Origin: Telmatobacter sp. DSM 110680
GTDB lineage: Bacteria; Acidobacteriota; Terriglobia; Terriglobales; Acidobacteriaceae
NCBI RefSeq assembly: GCF_039994875.1
Contig: NZ_CP121196.1
Coordinates: forward strand, 1,984,001 to 2,048,000
DNA: 64,000 nucleotides
Direction: 5' to 3'
Part shown: piece after piece, positions 52,853 to 62,003 of the stretch
How positions within the stretch are numbered: the first letter of the stretch is position 1
Layout: the number at the start of each line of letters is the position of its first letter
Program-made: the position numbers and the translations under genes
The notes under the pieces: model-generated
Seen by the model: only the letters and a program-made list of their open reading frames with translations
What the model was told of the DNA's origin: nothing
Databases searched by the model: none

Positions 52853-53632
52853 ATGCGATCAAGAAGACGAATCAGTGTTGGGTACGGATTCTGGTTCCTG
52901 GCGCTTATCGTAGTTGCGCTTACTTCGGCGCCGATCGGGGCACGGCAGCAGCAACAGCCGAATCCTCCCAAGGACGACATGGCTGGGATGGACATGAGCG
53001 GCGACATGAAGGACATGGGGCCGAGCATGGCGGCGATGGCTGGACACATGTACGTCACGCGGTTGCGGCCGAAGCAGCCCGGCGATGAGGAGAAGGCGCG
53101 AGCCGTCGTGGCGCAGGTGAAAGCGGCCATCGAGCGCTATCGCGATTATCACAAGGCGCTCGAAGATGGGTACGTCATCGCGAATCCCAATGTGGATGAG
53201 CCCCAGTTTCATTTCAACAACAAGGTAAATTTGCTGGAGGCGGAGAAACATTTTGATCCGACCAGGCCATCGTCACTGCTCTATTTTCAAACGCCGACGC
53301 AGCGCTACAAACTGGAGGGCGTGATGTACACCGTGCCGCCGACGGCGAGCGAGGATGAATTGAACGCGCGCATTCCGTTGAGCGTGGTGCGGTGGCACAA
53401 GCATGTGAAGTTCTGCGCGGCGCCAGCGGACAAGGTGAAGGAGTACCTGGGCAAGCATCCGAAGTTCGGCATGTTCGGGTCGATCACTACTGCGGAGGCG
53501 TGCAAAGCGGAGGGAGGGACGTTTTATCCCGTGATGTTCACGTGGATGATTCACGTGTTTCCGTTCGAGAATGATTTGAAGGATGTGTTCTCGATGAACG
53601 ACGATGTTCCGCACTTTGGGTCGGGGCAGTAG
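52853..53632 (+). CDS. Exported Met/His-rich protein, hypothetical (paralog of 27185-27916)
   Basis: 259 residues from ATG 52853 (an ATG at 52802 would add 17 residues before the signal peptide). Signal peptide SVGYGFWFLALIVVALTSAPIGA. A Met/Asp-rich stretch (DDMAGMDMSGDMKDMGPSM) lies directly after it. The core then matches the paralog: GHMYVTRLRPKQPGDEEKARAVV, KHFDPTRPSSLLY, GVMYTVPPTASEDELNARIPLSVVRWHKHVKFC, KFGMFGSITTAEACKAEGGTFYPVMFTWMIHVFPFEND. Role unknown; metal handling in the periplasm is possible from composition. It is the first gene outside the island. Confidence 0.75.
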   Translation: MRSRRRISVGYGFWFLALIVVALTSAPIGARQQQQPNPPKDDMAGMDMSGDMKDMGPSMAAMAGHMYVTRLRPKQPGDEEKARAVVAQVKAAIERYRDYHKALEDGYVIANPNVDEPQFHFNNKVNLLEAEKHFDPTRPSSLLYFQTPTQRYKLEGVMYTVPPTASEDELNARIPLSVVRWHKHVKFCAAPADKVKEYLGKHPKFGMFGSITTAEACKAEGGTFYPVMFTWMIHVFPFENDLKDVFSMNDDVPHFGSGQ

Positions 53633-53698
53633 ATTGCCGATGGCGGTGGAATAGCCTGCGGTTGTGTCCTTGAAGCGGAGACGGGTAATCTTGCTGGC

Positions 53699-54340
53699 AT
53701 GAAGTGGCGGCGCGGACTTCTGCTGGCTGGAGTACATCTTCTTATTGCCACCGCGTCGTTTGTGCGAGACGAGGTTAGCTTTTGGCACTGGATAAGGGGC
53801 GCCGGCCTTCCACCCGAAATTCCGCATGTGCGACTTGCGGCCTTTCAGGAAGAACAATTCCCAGACAATGTATGCGACTCCGGTATTTACGATAGCGGCC
53901 CTTCGCCACTTGCTCAGGTCGCCGCCACCGCGAGCCTTCCGCTTGCAGTAGCATTTGGTTGGCATTCTCCCTGTATGCCGCAAATCCAGAGATCTTGGAT
54001 CACAAATCGAATGGAGGGCATCTTCGGTGGAAATACGCGCCGCGCCGAAATCGCGATAGACGCTTTCCTCTGTAGTGGCGTCCTCGTCCAGTGGATGCTC
54101 GTCGGCGGCTTTCCCTTGATCCGTCCCCGTCGCTGGTGGCTGGAACCGTCAGTCCTGATCACGCTCTTCACAGTTCTGGGCACCGCATTAACGTTCCTTG
54201 CTCATCTGCACGAGTTGTTCCGGTTCGCGATGCTCATAGTTGCATTGCTTTGGCTCTGGTGGTTTAGCCTTCTGCTTTGGATACCCATTCACAAGGGCTG
54301 GCAGTCAACGGTTGGCGGGTTGCGGCGTCTAACTCACTGA
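53699..54340 (+). CDS. Membrane protein, hypothetical
   Basis: 213 residues with about four membrane segments: GLLLAGVHLLIATASFV, AFLCSGVLVQWMLVGGFPLI, SVLITLFTVLGTALTFLAHL and FAMLIVALLWLWWFSLLLWIPI. A hydrophilic loop of about 80 residues follows the first helix (residues 25-110). No family recognised. It is followed on the same strand by the VWA protein gene 20 bp downstream, so both may be transcribed together. Confidence 0.6.
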   Translation: MKWRRGLLLAGVHLLIATASFVRDEVSFWHWIRGAGLPPEIPHVRLAAFQEEQFPDNVCDSGIYDSGPSPLAQVAATASLPLAVAFGWHSPCMPQIQRSWITNRMEGIFGGNTRRAEIAIDAFLCSGVLVQWMLVGGFPLIRPRRWWLEPSVLITLFTVLGTALTFLAHLHELFRFAMLIVALLWLWWFSLLLWIPIHKGWQSTVGGLRRLTH

Positions 54341-54360
54341 AAGTGTGGTCTGAATCCCCC

Positions 54361-55563
54361 ATGAAGCGAATCGTGATGCGAAATCAAATACTTCTGACGG
54401 CCAATGTTGCGGCGTTGGCGTTGGCGCTGGCTCTTGCTCCTTGCGCGGTGCGGGCGCAGCAGGCATCTACAGCGCAACCTGCGGCTCAGGCGGACGACAA
54501 GCCGGTTGCGACTTTAAAAGTGCAGGCGCGCGAAGTGCTGCTGCCGGTGACCGTCCGCGACAAGAAGGGCGGCTTTGTAACCTCCCTGGACAAGAGTGAC
54601 TTCACGCTCACCGAGGATGGGCGGCCGCAGGTCATCAAGAGTTTTTCACATGAGACCAATCTGCCTTACAAGCTGGGGCTGCTGGTGGATACGAGCCGAA
54701 GCGTTTCTGGCGCTCTTGAGAATGAACGTAAGGCGGGAGGGCAGTTTTTTGACTCCATGCTGCCTGCCGACCCGCGCGCCAAAGATCCGGACGAGGCGTT
54801 TCTGCTGCATTTTGACCGGCAGGTGGAACTGCTGCAGGACTTCACCACATCGCGCGACAAGCTACATCACGAGCTGGATGACATGAGCGCATCGCATCAG
54901 ACTCGTGACGATTCCCAGGGTCCTGAAACAACCGGGGATGATCGCGAGCGGCCAGCCCGAGGTGGTCGCGGGGGAACTCAGCTTTACGACGCTATCTTTC
55001 TGGCTTCGGACGAGCTGATGAAACACCAGGATGGGCGCAAGGCTCTGGTGGTGTTTTCAGACGGTGTGGACCGTGGCAGCAAGGACACGATGAACGATGC
55101 GGTGGACGCAGCGGACCGCGCCAACGTTGTGGTGTACACGATCTACTTCAAGGGCGAGCAGGAGCGGGACTCGAACTTCGGGTTTCCCGGTGGTAATCGC
55201 CGCAGCGGCGGGGGCTATCCCGGTGGCGGTGGCGGGTATCCCGGTGGTGGAGGTGGATATCCGGGTGGAGGCCAGCGGCGGGGAGGCGAGCCGAAACCTG
55301 TGATCGATGGAAAGAAGATCATGGCGCAGATTGCCGAGCGTACTGGTGGACATGCATACGAAGCCAAGAAGCGCGACGATCTCGACGCTATCTACAAGCT
55401 GATTGCTGAGGAGTTGCGTAGCCAGTACCTACTGACCTACACACCGGACAAGGTCGATAACGAGGGCGGGTTCCACAAGGTTGCGGTGAAGGCTACTAAG
55501 GGCGATCTGCAGGTGGTGACGCGCGAAGGGTATTATGCGCCGGGTGGGGACGACTCGAAGTAA
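54361..55563 (+). CDS. Secreted VWA-domain protein (acidobacterial TIGR03436 type)
   Basis: 400 residues with a signal peptide (VAALALALALAPCAVRAQ). A short N-terminal beta domain (VQAREVLLPVTVRDKKGGFVTSLDKSDFTLTEDGRPQ) typical of this acidobacterial family precedes a von Willebrand A domain. The MIDAS motif is LLVDTSRSVSG (Asp110). Between the last strands lies a Gly/Pro/Tyr repeat, several GGGYPGG units at 55209-55272. The C-terminal block is GHAYEAKKRDDLDAIYKLIAEELRSQYLLTYTPDK. Proteins of this family bind partners at the cell surface; the ligand is unknown. Confidence 0.88.
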   Translation: MKRIVMRNQILLTANVAALALALALAPCAVRAQQASTAQPAAQADDKPVATLKVQAREVLLPVTVRDKKGGFVTSLDKSDFTLTEDGRPQVIKSFSHETNLPYKLGLLVDTSRSVSGALENERKAGGQFFDSMLPADPRAKDPDEAFLLHFDRQVELLQDFTTSRDKLHHELDDMSASHQTRDDSQGPETTGDDRERPARGGRGGTQLYDAIFLASDELMKHQDGRKALVVFSDGVDRGSKDTMNDAVDAADRANVVVYTIYFKGEQERDSNFGFPGGNRRSGGGYPGGGGGYPGGGGGYPGGGQRRGGEPKPVIDGKKIMAQIAERTGGHAYEAKKRDDLDAIYKLIAEELRSQYLLTYTPDKVDNEGGFHKVAVKATKGDLQVVTREGYYAPGGDDSK

Positions 55564-55634
55564 TTGGGTGCGTATCTCAACTTAGATCGTCGAAATAACG
55601 TTTCTCCAAAAGTTTTCGCCCTAGGCGGAGTCAA

Positions 55635-55738
55635 GAAAGCAGATTCTTCGCTCACCACCCCCGAACCTACCCCAAAGAGCTAGTCGCTCTTTGGGGCCCC
55701 TGAAACGTTCGGGGCCCCGTTCGCTCAGAATGACACGT
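55635..55738. repeat. Dispersed hairpin repeat, copy B (with nested hairpin)
   Basis: Same head and tail as copies A and C. The outer arms are CCCCGAAC and GTTCGGGG. Inserted in the loop is a second hairpin with arms CCCCAAAGAG/CTCTTTGGGG (near 55669-55695). It lies between the VWA gene and the transglutaminase-like gene, which are convergent. Confidence 0.75.
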
Positions 55739-55756
55739 CAGTTTTTATTTTGAAGT

Positions 55757-56647
55757 TCAGGACACACCACACTCGTTTGCGGTGGACTCCATAGCGGGCT
55801 CGGTGATCGCGGGTTCAGTTAGTACGGCGGCGTCGAGTGCGGCTTCAGTTACTTCGTCGGTGACTACGGTGAAGACGCGCAGGGCGGCGGTGCCGAAGGA
55901 TGTGGTGATGGCCACGTCGGAGGCGTCGCGGCCCACAGCCATGAGTACGCGGCCGATACGCGGGGTGTTGTGGCGCGCGTCGAAGGTCCACCAACGGTTT
56001 TCGAGATACACCTCAAACCATGCGCTGAAATCCATGGGGCCGCCGTAGGGTACGCCGATGTCGCCGAGATATCCGGTGGCGTAGCGTGCGGGGATGTTCA
56101 TGGCGCGGCAAAAGGTGATGGCGAGATGCTGGAAGTCGCGGCAGACACCGATGCGCTCTGTGTAGACGTCGAGTGCGGACTTAGTGGGGCGGGCGTGCGC
56201 ATAGCTGAAGGTGACCTTGCCGTGCACCCAGTCGCAAATAGCCTGCACGCGTGGCCAGCCAGGCGTGACGTGGCCGAAGAGTTCATAGGCGATGTTAGTG
56301 AAGCGGTCCACTTCGCAGTAGCGGCTGTTGAGGAGATAGCCAAGAAAATCGGTGGGCACTTCGCCGACAGGGATTTCGCGGGCATCGATGTTCACTTCGT
56401 CGGGCAGGCCGGAGTCTTGAACGAGGGTGGAGTTATGAAGGCGGAGAGTGCCGGGTTGCGCGACGAAACGAGTGCAGCGGTTGCCGTAACAGTCAATGTA
56501 TTCTGTCGCGTCGACTTGGGGTTCGATGCGGAAAGTGTCCGGTTCGATAAGGTCTTTATCGCGCGACGGATGAACATGAAGAAGCGCCACCATGGGAACG
56601 GGGGCAGGGATATCGAATTGAATGTCGTAGCCTATGCGAATGAGCAT
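55757..56647 (-). CDS. Transglutaminase-like (papain-fold) protein
   Basis: 296 residues. N-terminal transglut_N-like region LIRIGYDIQFDIPAPVPMVALLHVHPSR, then the papain-like core: catalytic Cys in RIGVCRDFQHLAITFCRAMNIPARY, and the Asp in WWTFDARHN. The place where the catalytic His is expected reads MDFSAWFEVYL (many relatives have HAWFE), so the His may be supplied elsewhere or activity lost. Such proteins are common peptidase- or amidase-like enzymes in soil bacteria. Cytosolic, no signal peptide. Monocistronic. Confidence 0.82.
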   Translation of the reverse strand: MLIRIGYDIQFDIPAPVPMVALLHVHPSRDKDLIEPDTFRIEPQVDATEYIDCYGNRCTRFVAQPGTLRLHNSTLVQDSGLPDEVNIDAREIPVGEVPTDFLGYLLNSRYCEVDRFTNIAYELFGHVTPGWPRVQAICDWVHGKVTFSYAHARPTKSALDVYTERIGVCRDFQHLAITFCRAMNIPARYATGYLGDIGVPYGGPMDFSAWFEVYLENRWWTFDARHNTPRIGRVLMAVGRDASDVAITTSFGTAALRVFTVVTDEVTEAALDAAVLTEPAITEPAMESTANECGVS

Positions 56648-56834
56648 GAGGTTGAGCCTTTAATGTTCTGAGAATGCCTCACGGTGCGCTGTTCGAGGCT
56701 GGTTCGATCGAGGCCGAGCAGGGAATGAGGGACGGCACTTTTCCAGCCGTCATTTTCTTTGGATGCAGTTTTGAGGGGGATTTGGCCGGAATTTAGGGGA
56801 AAAGAGAGGGTCTAGCTTTGATGATTGAGGTAGC

Positions 56835-56910
56835 GAAAAGTAGATCCTTCGCTTACCACCCCCGAACTGAAAAACGTTCGGGGCCCCGTTCTCTCAGGAT
56901 GACACCTCGT
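56835..56910. repeat. Dispersed hairpin repeat, copy C
   Basis: Head AGTAGATCCTTCGCTTACC, arms CCCCCGAAC/GTTCGGGG with a short loop, and tail TCTCAGGATGACACC. Its arms differ from copy A at paired positions, so the palindrome is kept. The tail is duplicated just downstream (56894-56955). Confidence 0.75.
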
Positions 56911-56955
56911 GGGTTTGAAGAGAATCAGGATGACACCTCCTGGGTTTTAAGAGAT
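56894..56955. repeat. 31-bp tandem duplication of the repeat tail
   Basis: Two near-identical units of 31 bp (56894-56924 and 56925-56955), each starting TCAGGATGACACCTC and differing at a few positions. It lies upstream of the ppdK terminator. Confidence 0.7.
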
Positions 56956-56970
56956 TCGGTTAGAGGCCAA

Positions 56971-57003
56971 AAGAAAAGGGCGCCCGCCGAAGCGGACGCC
57001 CTT
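56971..57003 (-). terminator. Terminator of ppdK
   Basis: Read on the minus strand: a 12-base stem with one mismatch (56992-57003 with 56976-56987), loop CGAA reversed, followed by TTTTCTT. It lies 22 bp after the ppdK stop. Confidence 0.8.
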
Positions 57004-57025
57004 CTTGTCACTGGCCGATTGTGGA

Positions 57026-59761
57026 CTACTTGTTGGTGTGGGAGGTTCCGGTCGATTCCTCCACGGCTGCCTGGGCGGCTGCGAGGCGCGCTGTGAGCAG
57101 GCGGAAGGGTGAGCAGGAAACGTAGTTAAGGCCGATCTTGTGGCAGAACTTGACGGATTCTGGATCGCCGCCGTGTTCGCCGCAGATACCGACTTTGAGG
57201 TTGCCGCGCGTGTTGCGTCCCTTGGCGGTGGCCATCTTCACCAGCGAGCCCACGCCAGCCTGATCGAGGGTGGCGAATGGATCGTGCTTGAAGATGCCAG
57301 CCTTGAGATACGCAGGCAGGAAGTTGTTGATGTCGTCGCGCGAGATGCCGTAGGTCGTCTGGGTCAGATCGTTGGTGCCGAAGCTGAAGAACTCAGCCTC
57401 TTCGGCGATCTGATCGGCGGTCAAGGCAGCGCGTGGCAGCTCGATCATAGTTCCCACCATGTAGTCGACGCTCTCACCCTTTTCCTTGAAGACATCTGCG
57501 GCAATGCGGCGAATGATCGTCGCCTGATGACGCATCTCTTCAATGGAGCCAATGAGTGGGATCATGATTTCGACGTGCGGATCGCCACCCTTGAGCTTGA
57601 CGGCAACCGCAGCTTCGAGAATGGCGCGAGCCTGCATCTCCGTGATCTCGGGGAACGTGATGCCCAGGCGGCAGCCACGCAGTCCGAGCATCGGATTCAT
57701 CTCGTGCAACTCTTCGACGCGTGCCAACAGCGGACGGAGTTCCTTCAGCCTGGGCGAGCGGGGCTTGGTGTCTTCGAGGTGCTGAATTTCGACGAGCAGT
57801 TCTTCCCGTTTGGGCAGGAATTCGTGCAGCGGCGGATCGAGCAGGCGGATGGTGACGGGCAGCGATTCCATGGCCTTGAAGAGGCCAACGAAGTCGGCAC
57901 GCTGCATCGGCAGAAGCTTCTTGAGCGCGTCGCGGCGGTCCTTCTCGTTGTTGGCCAGAATCATGGCACGCACGTGTCCGATGCGGTCTTCTGCAAAGAA
58001 CATGTGCTCGGTGCGGCAGAGACCAATGCCTTCTGCGCCGAACAGACGAGCCTGCTTGGCATCACGAGGGATGTCAGCGTTGGCGCGGATGTTCAGTTTG
58101 CGTAGCGGATCGACCCAGCTCATAAACTTCACGAGGTCCTGGTCATCGGGCTGCGCGGGCAGGGTCTTGAGCTGTCCTGCGATGACGCGGCCGGTGGTGC
58201 CGTCCAGCGAAATCCAGTCGCCCTGCTTGTAGGTGTGGCCCTTGACGCGGAGTTCCTTGGCGTTTTCGTCGACGACGCAATCGCCGGCGCCGGCTACGCA
58301 ACACTTGCCCATGCCGCGGGTGACCACAGCAGCGTGAGACGTCATGCCGCCGCGCGAGGTGAGAATGCCGGCTGCAACTTCCATGCCTGCGATGTCTTCA
58401 GGTGTGGTTTCGCCACGTACCAGGATGATGGTGCGATAGGCGCCGTTCTGGTGATACTTCACAGCATCTTCAGCGGTGAAGACGATCTGGCCTACGGCCG
58501 CGCCGGGTGATGCCGGGAGGCCGGTGGCGAGCACTTCAATCTTCTCGCCCTTTTCCACGAGGCGCGGAACCAGGAAGTCATACAGCTGGTTCGGCTCAAC
58601 GCGGAAGATTGCCTCTTCCTGCGTGATGAGGCCTTCACGCACCATGTCGATGGCGACGCGAACAGCGGCGAGGCCGGTGCGCTTGCCATTGCGGGTCTGC
58701 AGCATATAGAGCTTGCCATCCTGGATGGTGAACTCGAAGTCCTGCATATCGCGATAATGCTTTTCCATCTTCCAGGTAATGGCCTTGAGATGGTCGTAGA
58801 CCTTGGGCATGGCGCGTTCGAGCTCGCTGATCGAAAGCGGAGTGCGTACGCCGCTGACGACGTCTTCGCCTTGCGCGTTCATCAGGTACTCGCCGAAGAA
58901 GACGTGCTCGCCGGTGGCGGGATTGCGTGTGAAACCAACGCCGGTGCCGGAGTTTTCGCCGAGGTTGCCGAAGACCATGGCCTGCACGTTGACGGCTGTG
59001 CCCAGCCAGTCATCGATGTGATTGATGCGGCGATAGGTCTTGGCGCGGTCATTGTTCCAGCTCCGGAAAACGGCATCGCGCGCCTGCACGAGTTGATCAA
59101 GCGGGCCTTGCGGAAAATCCTTGCCGGTCTCTTTGCGAACGAGCTTTTTGTATTCCGCGATGATGTCCTGGAGCGCCTTGGGCTGAAGCTCGTAATCGAA
59201 CTTGACCTTTTCGCGCAGCTTGATGGAGTCGAAGATGTGCTCAAACTTCTTCTTTGGAACATCGAGCACCACATCGCCGAACATCTGGATGAGGCGGCGA
59301 TAGGAGTCATACGCGAAGCGCGGATTGTCGGTGCGCTTGGCCAGCGCTTCTACGGCCTTGTCATTCAGGCCGAGGTTCAGAATCGTGTCCATCATGCCGG
59401 GCATCGAGAACTTTGCGCCAGAGCGCACGGAGACGAGCAGAGGATTTTCGCCGGTGCCGAGCTTCTGTCCCTGCAATTTTTCAAGCCGCGCCAGTGCCGC
59501 GTGCGTCTCGACATCAATCTGTGGGCTGACCTTGCCGCGCATGTATTCGCGGCAGGCTTCGGTTTGAATTGTGAATCCTGGAGGGACGGGCAATCCGGCG
59601 TTGGTCATCTCCGCGAGGCCTGCGCCTTTGCCGCCGAGAACATCCTTCATGCGGCCGTTGCCGTCCGCTTTGCCGTCACCGAAGAAGTACACATACTGGG
59701 TTGTCGTTGAAGTCGTGCCTGCCGGTCCGGCAAGCTGCTGATCCACTACGCCCTGCGTCAT
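57026..59761 (-). CDS. ppdK: Pyruvate, phosphate dikinase
   Basis: 911 residues. It interconverts pyruvate, ATP and phosphate with phosphoenolpyruvate, AMP and diphosphate, serving gluconeogenesis or glycolysis depending on conditions. The ATP-binding domain starts VYFFGDGKADGNGRMKDVLGGKGAGLAEMTNAGLPVPPGF. The phospho-carrier His is in GGMTSHAAVVTRGMGK (about residue 475). The TIM-barrel PEP-binding domain ends with FSFGTNDLTQTTYGISRDD. Full length with no damage. Monocistronic with its own terminator. Confidence 0.96.
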   Translation of the reverse strand: MTQGVVDQQLAGPAGTTSTTTQYVYFFGDGKADGNGRMKDVLGGKGAGLAEMTNAGLPVPPGFTIQTEACREYMRGKVSPQIDVETHAALARLEKLQGQKLGTGENPLLVSVRSGAKFSMPGMMDTILNLGLNDKAVEALAKRTDNPRFAYDSYRRLIQMFGDVVLDVPKKKFEHIFDSIKLREKVKFDYELQPKALQDIIAEYKKLVRKETGKDFPQGPLDQLVQARDAVFRSWNNDRAKTYRRINHIDDWLGTAVNVQAMVFGNLGENSGTGVGFTRNPATGEHVFFGEYLMNAQGEDVVSGVRTPLSISELERAMPKVYDHLKAITWKMEKHYRDMQDFEFTIQDGKLYMLQTRNGKRTGLAAVRVAIDMVREGLITQEEAIFRVEPNQLYDFLVPRLVEKGEKIEVLATGLPASPGAAVGQIVFTAEDAVKYHQNGAYRTIILVRGETTPEDIAGMEVAAGILTSRGGMTSHAAVVTRGMGKCCVAGAGDCVVDENAKELRVKGHTYKQGDWISLDGTTGRVIAGQLKTLPAQPDDQDLVKFMSWVDPLRKLNIRANADIPRDAKQARLFGAEGIGLCRTEHMFFAEDRIGHVRAMILANNEKDRRDALKKLLPMQRADFVGLFKAMESLPVTIRLLDPPLHEFLPKREELLVEIQHLEDTKPRSPRLKELRPLLARVEELHEMNPMLGLRGCRLGITFPEITEMQARAILEAAVAVKLKGGDPHVEIMIPLIGSIEEMRHQATIIRRIAADVFKEKGESVDYMVGTMIELPRAALTADQIAEEAEFFSFGTNDLTQTTYGISRDDINNFLPAYLKAGIFKHDPFATLDQAGVGSLVKMATAKGRNTRGNLKVGICGEHGGDPESVKFCHKIGLNYVSCSPFRLLTARLAAAQAAVEESTGTSHTNK

Positions 59762-60207
59762 GGAATAAAGCCTCCGATATAAGAATTTCGTGCGTGAATA
59801 GCGGAAAGAGACACCGATGCGGGAAGGCAGAACGCGGGCTTGGACTGAGTGCCTTTAAAAGCTTTTTGGACCAAGTGCGAGCGGTCATCCGGCACAGGGG
59901 TGTGCCATTACGGCTATTCCTAATTCGCAAGTACAAATAGCGCGGCAAGTATACACTTGCCTGTGCCAGTGATCACAGACCCTCAACATGCGCTTGGACT
60001 TACGCGGGTTTTTGACCCGGGTGAACGCGTTCAAGCGTGCAGGTACGCCTGGCAAATGGAGATGGGTGGCAGCGGTGCGTCCGACCGTCGATAGGCGCAC
60101 GGCTGTGTGGGTTCGGATTGCGAAGAGGTACTTCGTATTGTGGGAATGAGAGCGCCCGAAATTAACGCACTTAGGCTCAAGATGAGGATTGCTGGCCGGA
60201 GGAAAGA
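59762..60207. other. Divergent intergenic region, ppdK / GH76 gene
   Basis: 446 bp with the upstream sequences of two divergent genes. A short hairpin CGGGT-TTTTG-ACCCG lies near 60007-60021. No gene, RNA or clear promoter was recognised. Confidence 0.35.
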
Positions 60208-61317
60208 ATGAAGCGTGGCGGGAAGAGACTATTGGTTCTTACTGCGGCGGTTGTCTATTCGTATGCGATTGCGTTTGGCCAGTCAGTTCCTTCTGAATCT
60301 GCTAACTCATCCCAGTACCTTCAGCACGCGACCCGGGGAGTTGAGACGCTTCAAGGCTGGTACGAAAAAGGCACTGGTCTTTATAAGACGACAGGGTGGT
60401 GGAACAGCGCAAACGCCATCACAGTGCTCGCGGATTACTCCAAGGCAGCAAACACGCAGGAATATGTTTCCACGTTCGCCAACACGTTCACCGAAGCGCA
60501 AAAGACGAATGCAGGCTTCCTCAATCGCTACTACGACGATGAAGGATGGTGGGCGCTCGCGTGGATAGACGTCTACGATCTGACCGGCGATGCTCGTTAT
60601 CTGCAAATGGCGCAATCGATCTTCGGCGATATGGCTGGAGGTTGGGACACGGCGACGTGTGGCGGCGGCATCTGGTGGAGCAAAGACAAAACCTACAAGA
60701 ATGCCATCGCCAATGAACTCTTTCTCTCAGTCGCCGCGCATCTCGCGAATCGTGTAGCGAATCGGCAGGCCGCTCTGTATGGAGACTGGAGCAGGCGCGA
60801 GTGGGAATGGTTCTCTGCATCAGGAATGATCAATGCCCAACATCTGATCAACGACGGGCTGAATTCTTCAACTCCTACAGCCTGCAAGAACAATGACCAG
60901 ACCACCTGGTCCTACAACCAAGGAGTTATTCTCGGGGCACTTGCGGAATTCAGCCGCTTCAGCGCTGACCGCACTTTGATATCCGGGGCACGTGCAATTG
61001 CCACGTCAGCAACGACCCATCTCGTCGATGCCAAAGGCATTCTGCATGATCCCTGCGAACCCAAGTGCGGGGCAGATGGGCCTCAGTTCAAAGGCATCTT
61101 TGTACGCAATCTGATGCAGCTTTATGAATTGAATCCAGATCCCGCCTACAGGTCATTTGTCGAGATCAACGCAGACAGTATCTGGAATGCGACGCGGGGC
61201 GCTGACTACAAATTCGGGTTGGTCTGGTCTGGTCCTTTCAATCAGGCAGATGCTGCTACCCACAGTTCTGCCCTTGAGGCAATCATTGCGGCGGCAGTTA
61301 TGCGCCATGATCGGTGA
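60208..61317 (+). CDS. Glycoside hydrolase family 76 (alpha-1,6-mannanase-like), secreted
   Basis: 369 residues with a signal peptide (VLTAAVVYSYAIAFGQS). An (alpha/alpha)6 barrel typical of GH76: GLYKTTGWWNSANAITVLADY, NRYYDDEGWWALAWIDVYDLTGDARYL with the catalytic Asp pair (about Asp110, Asp111), GGGIWWSKDKTYKNAIANELFLSVAAHLA and WSYNQGVILGALAEF. GH76 enzymes cut alpha-1,6-mannan of fungal or bacterial cell walls. A scavenging enzyme of a soil bacterium would fit. It stands alone. Confidence 0.9.
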   Translation: MKRGGKRLLVLTAAVVYSYAIAFGQSVPSESANSSQYLQHATRGVETLQGWYEKGTGLYKTTGWWNSANAITVLADYSKAANTQEYVSTFANTFTEAQKTNAGFLNRYYDDEGWWALAWIDVYDLTGDARYLQMAQSIFGDMAGGWDTATCGGGIWWSKDKTYKNAIANELFLSVAAHLANRVANRQAALYGDWSRREWEWFSASGMINAQHLINDGLNSSTPTACKNNDQTTWSYNQGVILGALAEFSRFSADRTLISGARAIATSATTHLVDAKGILHDPCEPKCGADGPQFKGIFVRNLMQLYELNPDPAYRSFVEINADSIWNATRGADYKFGLVWSGPFNQADAATHSSALEAIIAAAVMRHDR

Positions 61318-61377
61318 TTGGATTTTAGTCGCTAGCTTTACGTTCGAAACAGAGAAGTCGAGATGGGCCGCGCTGGT

Positions 61378-61728
61378 TTACGCGGCCGGCATCTCGTAGC
61401 AGGGTTGATCGGGGCAACGCGAGGGTTCGCCCGAGATGAGGATGCGGTCGAGGCCGACCAGTTCAAGAATTTCGGAAACACGGTGCGATGCATTGATGAT
61501 CGCGAACTCGTGTCCGGCCATGCGCGCCTCTCCGTAGAGAGAGATGAGAACAGCGATACCAGCAGCGTCGATGCGTTCGATGTGGCGCATGTCGAGCGTG
61601 ACGGAATGCTCGCGCACAATAGGCTTCAGCTCGTTCACAAGCCTTTGTTCTTCACCGCGAACCAGTTCGTGCAGATTGCCTTCGATGATGATCGTTCTTT
61701 CCATAACGTTTTGATAATTGCGTGTCAT
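61378..61728 (-). CDS. STAS domain protein (anti-anti-sigma factor type)
   Basis: 116 residues. STAS fold: RTIIIEGNLHELVRGEE, VTLDMRHIERIDAAGIAVLISLYGEARMAGHEFAIINA. The usual phosphorylatable Ser after Asp (DSSG) is Ala here (IDAAGI), so the classic SpoIIAA-type switch by phosphorylation should not work. The C-terminal tail with two Cys (RCPDQPCYEMPAA) is unusual. GGGAGG six bases before the ATG fixes the start. Partner unknown; no sigma-factor gene is nearby. Confidence 0.82.
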   Translation of the reverse strand: MTRNYQNVMERTIIIEGNLHELVRGEEQRLVNELKPIVREHSVTLDMRHIERIDAAGIAVLISLYGEARMAGHEFAIINASHRVSEILELVGLDRILISGEPSRCPDQPCYEMPAA

Positions 61729-62003
61729 AAAAACCTCCCTTGAAACGCCCATCTGCGGCGCCCGCAGGAAAAGCCGAAGGAAACGGGGTGTCGGCTTCTC
61801 ATCCTCTTACTCAGCACCTGAGCCGCCAAAGCAGCGTTCGAGCAAACCAATGAAACTAAAACACATACAGCTTTGGCCGTGGTCTACTCTAAAGCTCTAA
61901 CTGTTCGAAACCTTTGTTGCTCGTTCACATTCGAACAGTCTGCTGATCAATACGAATCCTGGGTGAGAAGAAGTTCCATATATTTGATGAAGCGGGTGCA
62001 GGC

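Noticed and set aside
55209..55272. Regular repeats in the VWA gene as a minisatellite
   Set aside because: They are in-frame GGGYPGG codon repeats within a coding sequence and are best described as part of the protein.
57140..59710. Long plus-strand open frames opposite ppdK (about 320 codons each)
   Set aside because: Shadows of the ppdK gene; no start signals and no recognisable protein features.
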